A DNA stretch of 64,000 nucleotides. It comes from Diadema setosum. Its lineage: Eukaryota > Echinodermata > Echinoidea > Diadematoida > Diadematidae. This document shows, one piece after another, positions 33,912 to 46,100 of this stretch. Every line of letters begins with the position of its first letter. Positions within the stretch are counted from its first letter, which is position 1. The position numbers and the translations under genes are program-made. The DNA lies in the NCBI GenBank assembly GCA_033980235.1, contig CM067072.1, positions 28,312,559-28,376,558 on the forward strand. The letters run 5' to 3'. The notes beneath the pieces are model-generated. The model saw only the letters and a program-made list of their open reading frames with translations, did no database searches and was not told the DNA's origin.

Positions 33912-35259
33912 CAATGAACTGTGCTCTGAAAGGAGAATCCACTACAGTAGTTTAAATTGGCATGTAGTCTCCTAATGTCCTTCATACATTGTACACTGCA
34001 TTGTTGTATTTCCTGGTAATGGAAACCCAGTATATGTCCTCAGATTGAAAGAACTCTTTTTTGTAATTGCTGTGACTAAGTGGGTGTATTGGAGAAGTAT
34101 TAAGTATGTTGAGTCAACTGTCATTTCCTCACGTCAAAATAGTGCTTCTCGACAGTGAATCTGATTCGTTGTGCAAACCAGAATGTCTTAGCCTTTTATA
34201 TTATTACCAAAAAAAAGCAGAACAATAATGATATCAAATGCAAACAAATATGATTTAGCTATTGTACAAAGAAACAAACAAACTTGGCCGCCATGTGTGG
34301 TTTTTTTTCCATCTTCTTGTTTGTGACTGTGGCTTTAATAACTGAGTTTATTTGATACAATCATGTCATAAATCCTGATCCTAGGGGGGAAAAAAAGAGA
34401 AAAAAAGGGGGTTGAAAAGTTAAAGGCACTGTTTATCTTTGCAAGCACTGATTTAAAAAAAAAATTCGAGATATCACATTCAATACATATGTGTAGGTCA
34501 GTTGTATCACAAAACATCCTACCATGTAAATATTTCGCAATAAAGTCGAAAATATAAGGAGATATCAATATTTTTCTTAGTAAACTGTAACTGTAGGCGG
34601 CTTAGTCTAGAAACATTTTTATCATAACTATCATTCACATTTTGTATATTAAACAATACTTAGCATCAATTATAAGATTTCAAATTTTTACATTGGTTGT
34701 TTCTATCTCCAACTCACATTTTAGAACTATTTTGAAGCACTAAAGCTGGGTTTTTGTTTCATCTGCAAATGGTAAATTATGCCTTTAAGGTGCTGTCAAG
34801 AATGAAGGGAACTGACGGATATATCAAGTGTTTATTAAATGCACTGTAGTTTGGGGAAAATAAACTGTACTTCTGTCATAAAAGAATGGGTTCAACATCA
34901 AGAGGTCATTTGGGGCCAAACTTTGGCAAATATAAAGTTCAACTGTTTAGACAAGGTGGAGGACGATAGAAGAATTTAACTTTACAACTACTCACAGGCA
35001 TACCGTGTATAATTTATCACAGCACTGGTATTGCCCCTTTTGTGTTTCTTTTTGTTGATTGCACCTTTGAGTATTTAGTTTTATGTCTGATGTTATACAT
35101 TGTAAAGATTGATGTTTTTGGAAAATGCCTTTTGAATGTGTCATTTCGAAGTTTGTCTTATAGTACATAGGTACGTATCATACAGATCTATGTAGCTGCA
35201 TCATCTTTTAGCATTGGAAGGAGTGTTATAAAGTTTAGTAGTTGTTGGTAAAGTTCCTT

Positions 35260-35826
35260 AGACCCCGTTTACAGTGAGTGAAAAGGCCGGGCTCGGCCAC
35301 AGCCGAGCCCGGCCTTCATTTCACTGTTAACACGCAAAAGGCCAAATGCGGGGCAAAATCGGCCGCGCATTTGGCCAAGCTCTGGAGGTAGTTTCAGCTG
35401 CGGCCCAGTCGCGCCCAGCCCGGCCTTTTCTCACTATAAACGCAAACTGGGCCAAATGCGGTACCAAATTTAGTCTGGCTTCCAGACCATCTGCCTGTAC
35501 TATTTTGCTATTCAGGATATTAACCCCCTCAACGTCGAAAACTATAGTTTAAGGTGGTTTTGTCCTGCAAAGGATTTTTCCTTCGGCAAAGCCCTTTGCC
35601 GAACGGCGACTTCGTCGCCACAGAATCCAGTTGGCAAAGGGTCTGGAAACCAGACTATACCAAATTGCGTTTGTTTACAAGCAGAGCGCCACTACGACAA
35701 AATATTGAAAGTAAAAGCCTGGGCTGAGCCCGGCACTGTAAACGGACAGAATTGCGGGGCTCGACCCCGCAATTGAGGCCGGGCTCGGCCGCAGCTCGAC
35801 CCAGCCCCGCACTGTAAACGGGGTCT
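35260..35826. mobile_element. GC-rich palindromic MITE with AGACCCCGTTTACAGTG ends
   Basis: AGACCCCGTTTACAGTG and its complement CACTGTAAACGGGGTCT bound arms full of GGCCGGGCTCGGCC words. A second element is nested at 35471-35657. Confidence 0.75.
35471..35657. mobile_element. Nested element with 9-bp target duplication
   Basis: TAGTCTGGCTTCCAGACC at the left and GGTCTGGAAACCAGACTA at the right are inverted ends. TACCAAATT occurs exactly on both sides (35462-35470 and 35658-35666), a 9-bp target duplication as in Mutator-like elements. Its interior holds short palindromes (GGCGACTTCGTCGCC). Confidence 0.75.
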
Positions 35827-38800
35827 CAGTGTCATCATTGTGGTTATCATTATTATCACTGATGTCATTATTAGTGGATGAAAATAAACCAAAGATAATG
35901 AAATCATGAAATGCACACTTTTTTATTTTGAAAAGTAGATCTGAAATTGTAGAGTTATATGAAGCAATTAATTTAAATCTATTGTAGTGATTTCTCAGCT
36001 TCAATACCACTTTGATATTCTAAGGTAAAAGGCCAAATAATTTCTAAAGCCAAAATTCTACAGATATGGCAATATTTGATAATAGATAAAAACAAAAACT
36101 AATAGAAATATAAAAGCAAGCAAGCCTCCATTTTGAAAAAAAGAAAGAGATGCTTGTCTAGATAAAGACACACATTGCTTTGCAAAATTGATGTTTGCGC
36201 ACTTACTTTGTTTCTTAATCTGTTTTTAAATTTATTGATTTTTTGCATGTTTGTTCATTTGAATGGAAGTTTACAGCAAGACTCGGGCTAAAACTCATTT
36301 AGAATTTAAGTACAGATAAAGTATTACAAAATGAAAAGAAAGTAATGCTTGTTGATGTTGTATTTCTATGTCTTTCGTTTGATATCTCAATTCATGTCCG
36401 CACAGTTTCATTCACTTTTTACTCTGAGTTATTCTGAAACATAATGTCAATGTCTTAGTTGTACAATGAGTCATGTGCAATTTCCGCTCCACTTCAAACA
36501 AAAGAGAGAATAAGTGGAACAAATATATGAAGGTTTCTGTTTCTTGAGTATATTACCACTCACTGACTTTTCTAGTTATCCTCCTTTTATATGTAACTCT
36601 GCAAAGTATTGATGTGAAAGAAGGAAATTTATTGAGGGTTGGTGGGTTTTTTTTTTTCATTAACAGTACCCACATTGTAAAGGAAATGCAATTGGATACA
36701 ACTACACGGTGAAAGTGATATTGTAGATTGGCAAGGCTTTTACACAAAAATAACCACAAAATTGTGTTATAGTATATACTTCAGGCGGTTTCCTTTGTTA
36801 AATGCTTTATTTCCACTGAATATCCACATTGTTGTATATTTTCATGTGTTAGTATATAAGTACTTTGATATGGTGATAATGCTCTATCACACGAAAAGCA
36901 CAGAGTCTGAATCACTGAGACTAGAATTAAAAGGGGCTTCTCTTCTAGTACTGCAGATTTTACACTTCTGGCTCTTTTGACTGACTGAAATTACGTGACC
37001 TTAACTTGACATTTCTGTTCAGGATACGATGGTTTTCCTTTTGTTCTGATGTCTTTTATATTCCAACATTTGTTTTATCGTGACGCTGTGGTGGAAACCG
37101 GAAATGGCACAAGGCTTCTTTTCAAACCACCTAAAGTGGTTTAGAGCTTGTAGTGAGTGCCCTGACATTTTGAAACTGGGGTAAGGAATTGATCCACCTT
37201 ACTCTTCTATTGATTGGTCAGACATGGAAAGGGTTTGTTCGCAGTAGTTTGTGTGGTCATAATATAATGTGGAGTTGGTTGCAGTCCACATTTGTGCATA
37301 TGTCGTGATCTATAATGAAGAATGGCAAAACTTCTTAATAAGTTGCAGTACAGGTGTACACATTAGGCTGGAGATCATACACATCAGGGAATAATTTTCT
37401 AACTCAAATTTGATTAGCAATTTCAGCTGATGAACAATATTTCAAATGGTATCCTGTACACTTCTATGGAAGAAAACTGCTACACAAAAGTTAGTTTGTG
37501 TAGCAGTGGTGTAAAAATGCATAGCAAATTGCGATGTGATACCAGGAAAATTATTCCCTGCACATCTTCATCACACACATGCACACACACAAAATGAGGT
37601 GATATTCACACTCACAGCATGTGACCTAAAATCTAGAAGTAAAAAAATTCTCCCAGCTTGCATAGTATTAGACTACCAAAGTGTGATACAGGCTGTATAT
37701 CATAACCATTTATTGTTGTGGAGGCTTGTTCAAAACAACCTCACCTGACCCAAAATATGAACACATATTTTTACCTTTAAACCATGCTTGCACCTGGTTC
37801 CAACCCAAGCTATTTAAACAAAAGACTGTGACATTATCACTTCAGTGTACACACACTTTATATCTTGTCATTTCTACAAGTTTATATGCAAAATAAAAAT
37901 GGAAAATATACCCTGAATGATGACACCACAATGTACAGTTGTATTTATGAATTTGTGAGTACAAGTGTATGTGCATAACTGTCTGAGAGAACAATTCATA
38001 TCAATCATAAAAAGAATGTCCTTCTATCCAATCTTCAAGTGACATGTAGTTTCTAGGACCCACTGTGTAAGAAATGGAGGAAATGAAAGATAACTATGTA
38101 TGCAACCCCCCCCCCCCCCCTGCCAACATAAATGTTTGTATTATAGGCCAATCAAGGCATGATAATGCCAAACTGTAGCAAGTGACAGTTTTATAACTGA
38201 GTAAAAAGTGGTGAATATCATTATTTATCAAGTGATCAGATATATGTAATTATATTTCCCAGTCACATGTGTTCATCATTTCACACTTCTATCCTCAGCA
38301 GAGAGAGAGAGAGAGAGAAATGAAAAGTACTTTTGCAAGGAAACACAGTAGTTTTGTTTAATCAGTTTCACAAGTTCTAATGTAGATTTTTGTGGTGTGT
38401 TAGCATTTTTTTTTTTTTTTGTGGAACGAAGAAATTACATCACGTGCATTTTTTTTAGATGTTGACACTGCTTTTTCCTGGGTTAAATCTGTTACAGCTG
38501 TTCATATCGTTTACTCCTTAGACATAAACAGTTGGGCCCCTTTCTTCATCCATTTTAATCCAGAACACCACAGGTGAAGATTATAGTGCAGTGACCTCTT
38601 GTTATTGTATAAACTCTTTGGGACCAGTAAAATCTTTTTATTGTTGTAAAAGTAGTAAAAAATCTATTACATCATGGTTTGAAAACCAGAAAGTTACAAA
38701 GAAGATTTTATCTTTGGGCCTAGAAAAGTTACTGTGTTATAACATGTATAAAACATGTTGTACATGTATTTGTGTCCTTTTTATAGCATTCCCTGATTGT

Positions 38801-39860
38801 ACTACAAATGACAAGCAGGAAACTGACTCACTAGCAAATTCATGATTCAGGCAATTTTCTCCAGAACTACAATTGTACAATGTACATGATATGGAAACTC
38901 TTACTGTAGGGGGGCCTATGGTCTACAATGTACCAGTAAGAACCAGTTGAAAATTGTTGGAATAGAGTAGGCCTATAAAGAATGTTTTTTGGCTATGTAA
39001 CCCCTTGAAACAAACTGCCTTTGTCAAATTTGGTACTTCTTTATAAATTTGCCTGTTAGTTTGTGTGTGGTAGTTTATACATACGACTGTAATCGTTGCC
39101 TTGTTATGCCCAGAGTACAAGTGTACAAATGTACAGTGTCCCCTCTCAATATCTCACATGCTTTCAATAACTGTAATACAGCTGTAATTGTACTTCCTCC
39201 TCATACATTAAGTACAATTGTAACTTTGATTGAATTGTTTCATATATAGGAAAATGAAGGAGAAGGAAAAAAATGAAAGAGGTTTAACTTTGACGGTTAA
39301 AATCAATCAAATTCCTTGTCTTCACTGTTGGCTTGTGAAATATAAATTGCTAAATCCCAAGTATATTCTAGAGTGTGAAACTTTGATTTTATCAAGCAAT
39401 TTTGCTATACAATGTGAAGTATTCACTTCTAATATTCCGTTTGGATAGATGGTCATATATTGTACCCTTTAGATCTCTCTCAACATTTGCTGGGTATTTT
39501 CATATTGCCCTCTTGTTGAATGCAAGAGACATTCTTTTGTTTCTATGCTGTATTCAATGAATTTCCAGTATCATCAATGTTACTCCCAAAATACAAATAC
39601 GTGTATTGGAGAATCTTTTAAAGACTACCTGCATTATAAATATTGATGCTTTTAACCCGTTCCATACTGAATTCTGAAATGCCCTTTGACTTATTACACA
39701 GGCCACCAGGTTCCCGTACAGAACAGGTTAAATAAGTCTTTAACTGATCTCTGATATAAAACTTGCAAGTGTTTCATTGAATGTTGAAACTATTGTAGAA
39801 CTAACCAAATCACTCTTTTTATGCATTAATGTCTCTTGTTTACCTATCTAAATCTTTCAG
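35827..39860. other. Upstream flank / long 5' intron of the FREM1-like gene, no gene seen
   Basis: AT-rich DNA without supported coding exons. A poly-C run is at 38106-38120, a (GA)n run at about 38300, and a small inverted-ended TTAACCCGTTCC element at about 39653-39731. Open frames here are short and lack splice context. Confidence 0.4.
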
Positions 39861-39955
39861 TTGACAGAAGTCCTGATGACATTACGTTAATGTGAGATTA
39901 ACTGGGACGTCAACTTGAGTGGAACCCTTTCTCCAGGTCGGAGAGACTTGCCATC

Positions 39956-40192
39956 ATGGCCAGGATAACAGACAGAGAAGTGATCACAAGTCTGCTGCTC
40001 CTTGGCCACGTGGCTGCAGTGGTTGGTCAGCTGGTGACCGTCAACCAGGGGCTGGAGGTTGCCATCGGTCGGCACGTCTACCTGAACCAGAGCGTGCTGG
40101 CCTTTGAGCCGGTGACAGAGGGCCAGCAGTGTAAAGTTGAGGTGGCACTGAATGAGGCTTATTTCCAGAGAGTTGGCATCCTTCAACCAGAG
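39956..40192 (+). CDS. FREM1: FREM1-like, coding exon 1: signal peptide and N-terminus
   Basis: The acceptor ATCTTTCAG at 39860 opens the exon, so 39861-39955 is 5' UTR. The ATG at 39956 starts a signal peptide (hydrophobic core VITSLLLLGHVAAVVG), probably cut before QLVTVNQG. The following QLVTVNQGLEVAIGRHVYL is the characteristic start of mature FRAS1-related proteins. The donor GAG|GTATGT ends 79 codons, phase 0. The frame stays open into the intron until 40507, through a transposable element; this is read-through, not exon. Confidence 0.85.
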
Positions 40193-43100
40193 GTATGTAA
40201 ATTGAAGAGTTTGTTTGCAAAAACCGATAAGTCCATATTTGTCAAATGGAGATATTTGCGATTAAAGGTCAAGAAAAATAAAGAGAACAAAAAGAAAATT
40301 TTTGCTTCTTTTGACCATAACTTCAAAAATGTACCTCTGTATGTAGTGACCAATATATCATTTAAAAGGTATTATTTTGAACTTTGTGACAGAGATCGCA
40401 CTTCAAAATCTTCAAAAATGGACTTATCGGTTTTTGCAAACAAACCCTTCAATTGTAAATGGCTTTTGAGCTGTGGGCATTTATTGATGTCCAGCAAATT
40501 AATGTGAATTCAAAGTGGGGTGCAAGGAGGTGTCAGTAGGCCCATCTACTGTATACGCTGTTATTTTTGCGTACAGATATTTTCGCGAATGAAGAGGTCA
40601 CAGACATTTTTGCGAGATGTTGTTTTCGCAAATTGACACAGAGGCCTACATAAGCGCACTACGACCTTATCATATGGTGACATTTTCGGGTGTTGTTAAA
40701 TTCGCGGTCCAACTAAGATTCGCGAAATTCGCGAAAATTAAACCCTCGCGAAAATAACAGCTTATACAGTATTTTAATAATAGTTTGTATACACCCTGTA
40801 TTTTCACTATTTTGTCTAAATGTTAACAATCTAAATTTCAGTTTGTGACAGAAAGAATGAGAGGACACCTGTATCTATTTCTGGAGTTACTACCGGCTTC
40901 TTTATAACAAGTTCCTCGGGACAGACACTTTTCTTTCATTATATCAAGATTTTGATGTAACAGCAGGGAATTTTGCACCATAGACTTTAATGATAACAAT
41001 TTTTTGACCTGAATTATTACTTCGCTGTATTAAACAAAAAATTGCATAGCCATGTTTGTTGTACAGTTAGTACCATGTATATGATTTTGCTAGGTACATA
41101 TTCAACTGTAAAGTTTTGCTGGACTCGGCTTTTGAGTATTGCTGAATGTCCTTTGTCTTCTTAAGACAAAGATATAAATAGTCAAATAGTAGGCCTATCC
41201 TATTAAAGTCATAATACTGCAGCCCATTAGTCCAATGCCTTTTTTAGTAAGATAGTATTCAGCAATGTGATTCAATACAGTTATCTTTTCTTACAGGTGT
41301 TTGATTGTGATTACCCCCCTGAGACTGTGACCTACACACATTCGGGAATACCTCTGCTGGATCAGGATACCATCAAGTTACGGGTGTACAAGTTCACAGA
41401 GACGGACACAGTTCACGAGACAGTGTATGTCACTGTAAACATTACCCAGGACCCCTACCATGTTGTCAGGCCGGTGCAGGCTCTGCCCGTGGAACGCTTC
41501 TTTGGTACATCTGATCTCATAGACCGGACAGTGGTTGACTTTGATTACGAGCGCTGGAGGAATGTCTCCTGCACTGTGCAGATCAACACTGTAACAAGTG
41601 GTTTCCCAAAGTATGGCGAGCTGACCAGGGGTTACGGGTCAGAGAAGGAGCAGGTGCAGGCACTGACCGCTGACTGCCACGAGTTCATGATGGGAATGGT
41701 ACGCTATGAGCATCTGGTTCCACCAACGCCCAACATTGACTTTATCCCCATGACACTGATTATCAATGACCCCATGATGATTGATGGGATGTTCGAAGAG
41801 CGGTACTACCTCCCTGTCGATCTCCAAGAAGCCTTTCCAAACCAGAATCCTGTCGGGTCCATGATGAGCATGTATGTGATGGAGGCGGACCAGTTCATCC
41901 TAACCACCATCACCCCGTCGGTGATCTCTGGTAGTGATGATGAAACGGAGAACGAGGATCTCATCTTCTACATCAGCCAGCCCTTTGGCCCGGATGAGGG
42001 CTACATAGTCAACCTGGATGACCACACTCACCCGATAGAATCCTTTACCCAGTACGATCTGTCCAGACTTAACATCGCCTACAAACCTCCGACCGTCAGT
42101 TCACCAGAGAGGCGGGTGTTCACCGTGGAATTTACCGTCTTTGATGCCTATTTTGCACCTAGCAATCCCATCAACTTGCTGGTGTCAGTGAGGTCCACAG
42201 AGACAAATGCTCCCAGGGTCTCAGTGAACACAGGCCTCACCATGCTAGAAGGGCAGTCAAGGACAATCCGGCCAACCAATTTTCAGCTGGTGGACAATGA
42301 CAACCTTATATTCGTCAGGGCAAAAGTGGTTGGCGGTCTTCGACATGGAAGGCTGTACGTCAATGGACGCCCGACCATTATGTTTTCTGCTGCGAACATC
42401 AATGCAAATTCTGTTGTATATGAGCATGACGACAGTGATACACTCAGAGATAGCATTGAATTGAGAATCACAGATGGCAGGCACAGTATCAGGACGACTA
42501 TTCCAATCAACATACTCCCCAAGGATGATAGTCCACCATACCTGATCAACAACATTCAATTTGAACTCAAAGAAGGCAGGTCTGTCCGCATCCATCGAAT
42601 GATGCTGATGGCCTCCGACTTGGATTCCAGCGACGATTACATTGTCTTCAGAATCACCCAGCCGCCACATGCTGGTGAGCTGCTAAAGAAATTCTCGGAG
42701 GATACGTATGGCTATCCAGTCTCAGAATTCACACAACGAGACCTCTTCCGTGGACTTATCTACTACCACCACCTTGGCCAGGAGATCTTTGACGATTCCT
42801 TTGAGTTCATCCTGCTCGACAACCAAATCCCTCCCAATGAATCACCGACACAGGTGGTCATGATCAAGATTGCTCCAGTTCATGACTTGCCTCCCACGAG
42901 AGTTCCTGGCTCGTCGCAGTCTTTGGTTGTCAGGGAAACGGATATAGGGTACATCACCCGAGACCACCTCCACTTTACTGATGCAGAATCATCTGAGGAG
43001 CGCCTGCGCTTCACCATCACCACTCCTCCATACTCGGTGGAGAGCTTCAGCCTGACAAATGCCGGTAGAGTGTTCTCCACAGCGGGCATGGTCTCTCCAT

Positions 43101-46100
43101 CCAAACACCCAAGCAACCAGGCCCTCAGATCCTTCACTCAAGGCGAGGTCAACCAACGTACCATTGCGTACATGCCCCCAATGAAAGAGATCGGGCCCAA
43201 CTCCAGACGGATAGGGTTCGTCTTTTCCGTCACCGATCCCTATGGCAACATCGTCCTTGGGGAATTCTTCAACATCACCATCCTCCCTGTCAACAACCAA
43301 GAACCAGTCATCTACTTCAGTGACCTCCTCGTCAAGGAAGGTCGATCCCTGACCTTTGACACCATTCAGTTCTCTGTGTCGGACATGGACACCAATGCCG
43401 AGGAACTGGTGGTGAGCATCGTCCAGCTGCCTTTGCGTGGTCAAGTTCTCCTCGGGGGAGTGAACATGACTGTAGGAAACCACTTCACCATGGCTGACGT
43501 TGCAGCAGGTAGGGTCAGGTAAGGCCTGCAATGTAAGGTCTAGCTTCTCCTCAAGTGCACTAAATACTTGACAAAATACTATGATCCAACACTTCATATT
43601 GCAAACTTCATGATAGCACTATCAAACATCTTTGAAAAAAAAATCTTATCTTAACTTTCATGAGTGTCTGTGTCAGGACCATTATAAGAGGGGATTGATA
43701 CAAGAATGATATAGGAAAGAACCTCTTTTCACTTCTTACCTAAGAATTCACCAGGATAAATGTGTTTTGTCATGCTTTGTGGCCACTCCAGCTGTAAAAA
43801 TTTAGGGTGATGTAAGATGCATTGTTTGGCTAAATGCAATTGATTTCACTGTACATGAGTTTTAGTGGAGAAGAAAGGAAATACGTATGTATGCTATATC
43901 TTTGACATGATAGGCAGATATATGATGTCTATTTAAAGTGAAAGCAGATCACAATAAGGAACTGTGTCTCTTCTTGGCCTCTTGCTTTGCAGTATTACAA
44001 ATGATGTTAAATGAAGCAAAAATAAGAAAAACGTCTTCTCATTTAATTCTTCAATCTTGACCTGCTCATGTAAATGCATATCATATGAATGTTTTTTTTT
44101 TATCACATTCAGTTATGTCAGTGATGGATCGGAGGCTACGGCTGACGAGTTTGTTGTCAGTGTGTCTGATGGTGTTCACGCAGTTACAGAGACAGTTCCC
44201 CTGACAATTGTGCCTGTCAACGATGAAATACCGGCCCTGCTCACTGGCCTCGAATCCGAACTGACAATCCCAGAGGGAGGGAGTGTCACTATCGGAGCAG
44301 ACATCCTCTCTGCCACTGACCCTGACACCAATGACATGCTGCTCCACTACATCGTGGTGATGCACCCCCTGAGGGGAGTCCTGTTGCGAGATGGCGTCAT
44401 CGTGAATCGATTCTCGCAGGGGGATGTGATCAGGGGGAAGATCCAGTACCAGCACACAGGCGGTGAGACGGGAATCAGAAACATCCAGGACGTGATCACA
44501 CTGCTGGTGTCGGACAAAAGTGTGCCATCCAACCCCAATCTGCCGGTCAAAGATGTCATTATAAATATCACCCCCACAGATAACAGACCTCCGAGGATCG
44601 TCTTTGGCAACCCCTTCTTTGTAGATGAAGGAGGGAAGACAACTTTCACTCTTGATGTCTTGAGTGCAGTTGATCGTGATTCCACATCGGACCGGATCGG
44701 CTTTGTCATCACCCGCCAACCAGAATGGGGTTTTGTCGAGAATATTCTCCCTTCTCCAGGCTTTGAGAAAAGTAATGCTGGTAAGCCCATCTCTTTCTTT
44801 ACCTTCCAGGACATTGCTGATGGCAACATCAACTATGTGCAATCAAGGTTCGAAGGGCTTGAACCCAGTGGGGATTCCCTTATGTTGTATGTAACGGATG
44901 GGGAACACTCCTCACCCAATGTGACATTCATGATCAACATCAATCCACAGAATGACGAGGCGCCATTCCTGACTGTGCGTAACTTCACAGTTTTCGAAGG
45001 CTCATTCTTCAAGATCAGGACAGACACAATTAATGCAAATGATCTGGACATCCCCATGGACATGTTGATGTTTTCGATCATTCGAGCTCCAGAGCACGGC
45101 ATCATTATCAACAGGGTTCCCCCTCTTGCGCAGTCTCCCAGGCCAGTCTTTGATTTCAATCTAAATCAGCTCTTGAACACGCTTTCCCTGGCCTATGTTC
45201 ATGATGGTTCTGAGTCAACGAGCGATAAGTTTGTTGTGCGTGTTACAGACGGGAAACACTCCATTCGCAAAATGATCAATATCACTATCATCCCAGTCAA
45301 CGATGAAGCTCCTGTAATCATAAAAAATGCTGGAATTAAGATAAGCATCAGGGAGAGTCGCCTCATTTCCCCCGTTATTCTGCGCAGTGAGGATGAGGAC
45401 ACGCCCGATGATCACCTCATCTACACCCTGAATTCCTTGCCTCGGAGAGGTACCCTTCAACGGAAAGTCGGCGATGACAGTTGGGAAGACATCACTGCCG
45501 TCCTCTCAAACTTCACCCAGGAGGATCTCAATCAGAACCTTATCCGATACCTTCATTCTGCTGCCCTGGGCTCAAAGGGCATTGACCGCTTCCACTTCTC
45601 TGTTAGCGATGGTGTGCATTCCACTGGCAAGCAGAATTTCAGGATTAGGATTGAAAACACAAAGCGAGAACCCCTTGTGATCACCAACAATGGACTTCAG
45701 CTAGAGGAGGGACAAGTTGTTGTCATTCCACCCAACCTCCTCTCTGCCAATGACAACAGCGGAGAGCTTGCAGATGTCGTTTTCCGTGTACTGTCATCTC
45801 CAACACAGGGCCACTTGGAAGACATAGCCCGTCCAAACATCCCCCTGACGTCCTTCACACAGATGGACATTTTGGGTCGCAGGATCATTTACAGACATCT
45901 CAGGACAGATCGGGTGCAGAACGACCAGTTCACGTTCAGCGTCACGAATGGTTACGAACTGCGCAATGACACCTTCCACATTGTGGTTGTTCCAGTTGAT
46001 GATCAACTGCCCATACTGATGGTCAACGAACCACTGACCGTGGCCCAGAATGGCTTTCAGATCGTGTCACTCTCCCAGCTGCAAGCAATGGATCCAGACA

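Noticed and set aside
40193..40507. Continuation of the first FREM1-like exon
   Set aside because: A consensus donor follows GAG, the next exon continues the conserved protein in phase 0, and this part lies in a transposable element.
42989..43597. 202-codon minus-strand open frame
   Set aside because: Antisense shadow of the CSPG-repeat exon, with no independent features.
44081..44842. 253-codon minus-strand open frame
   Set aside because: Antisense shadow of exon 3. The conserved CSPG repeats on the plus strand explain the openness.
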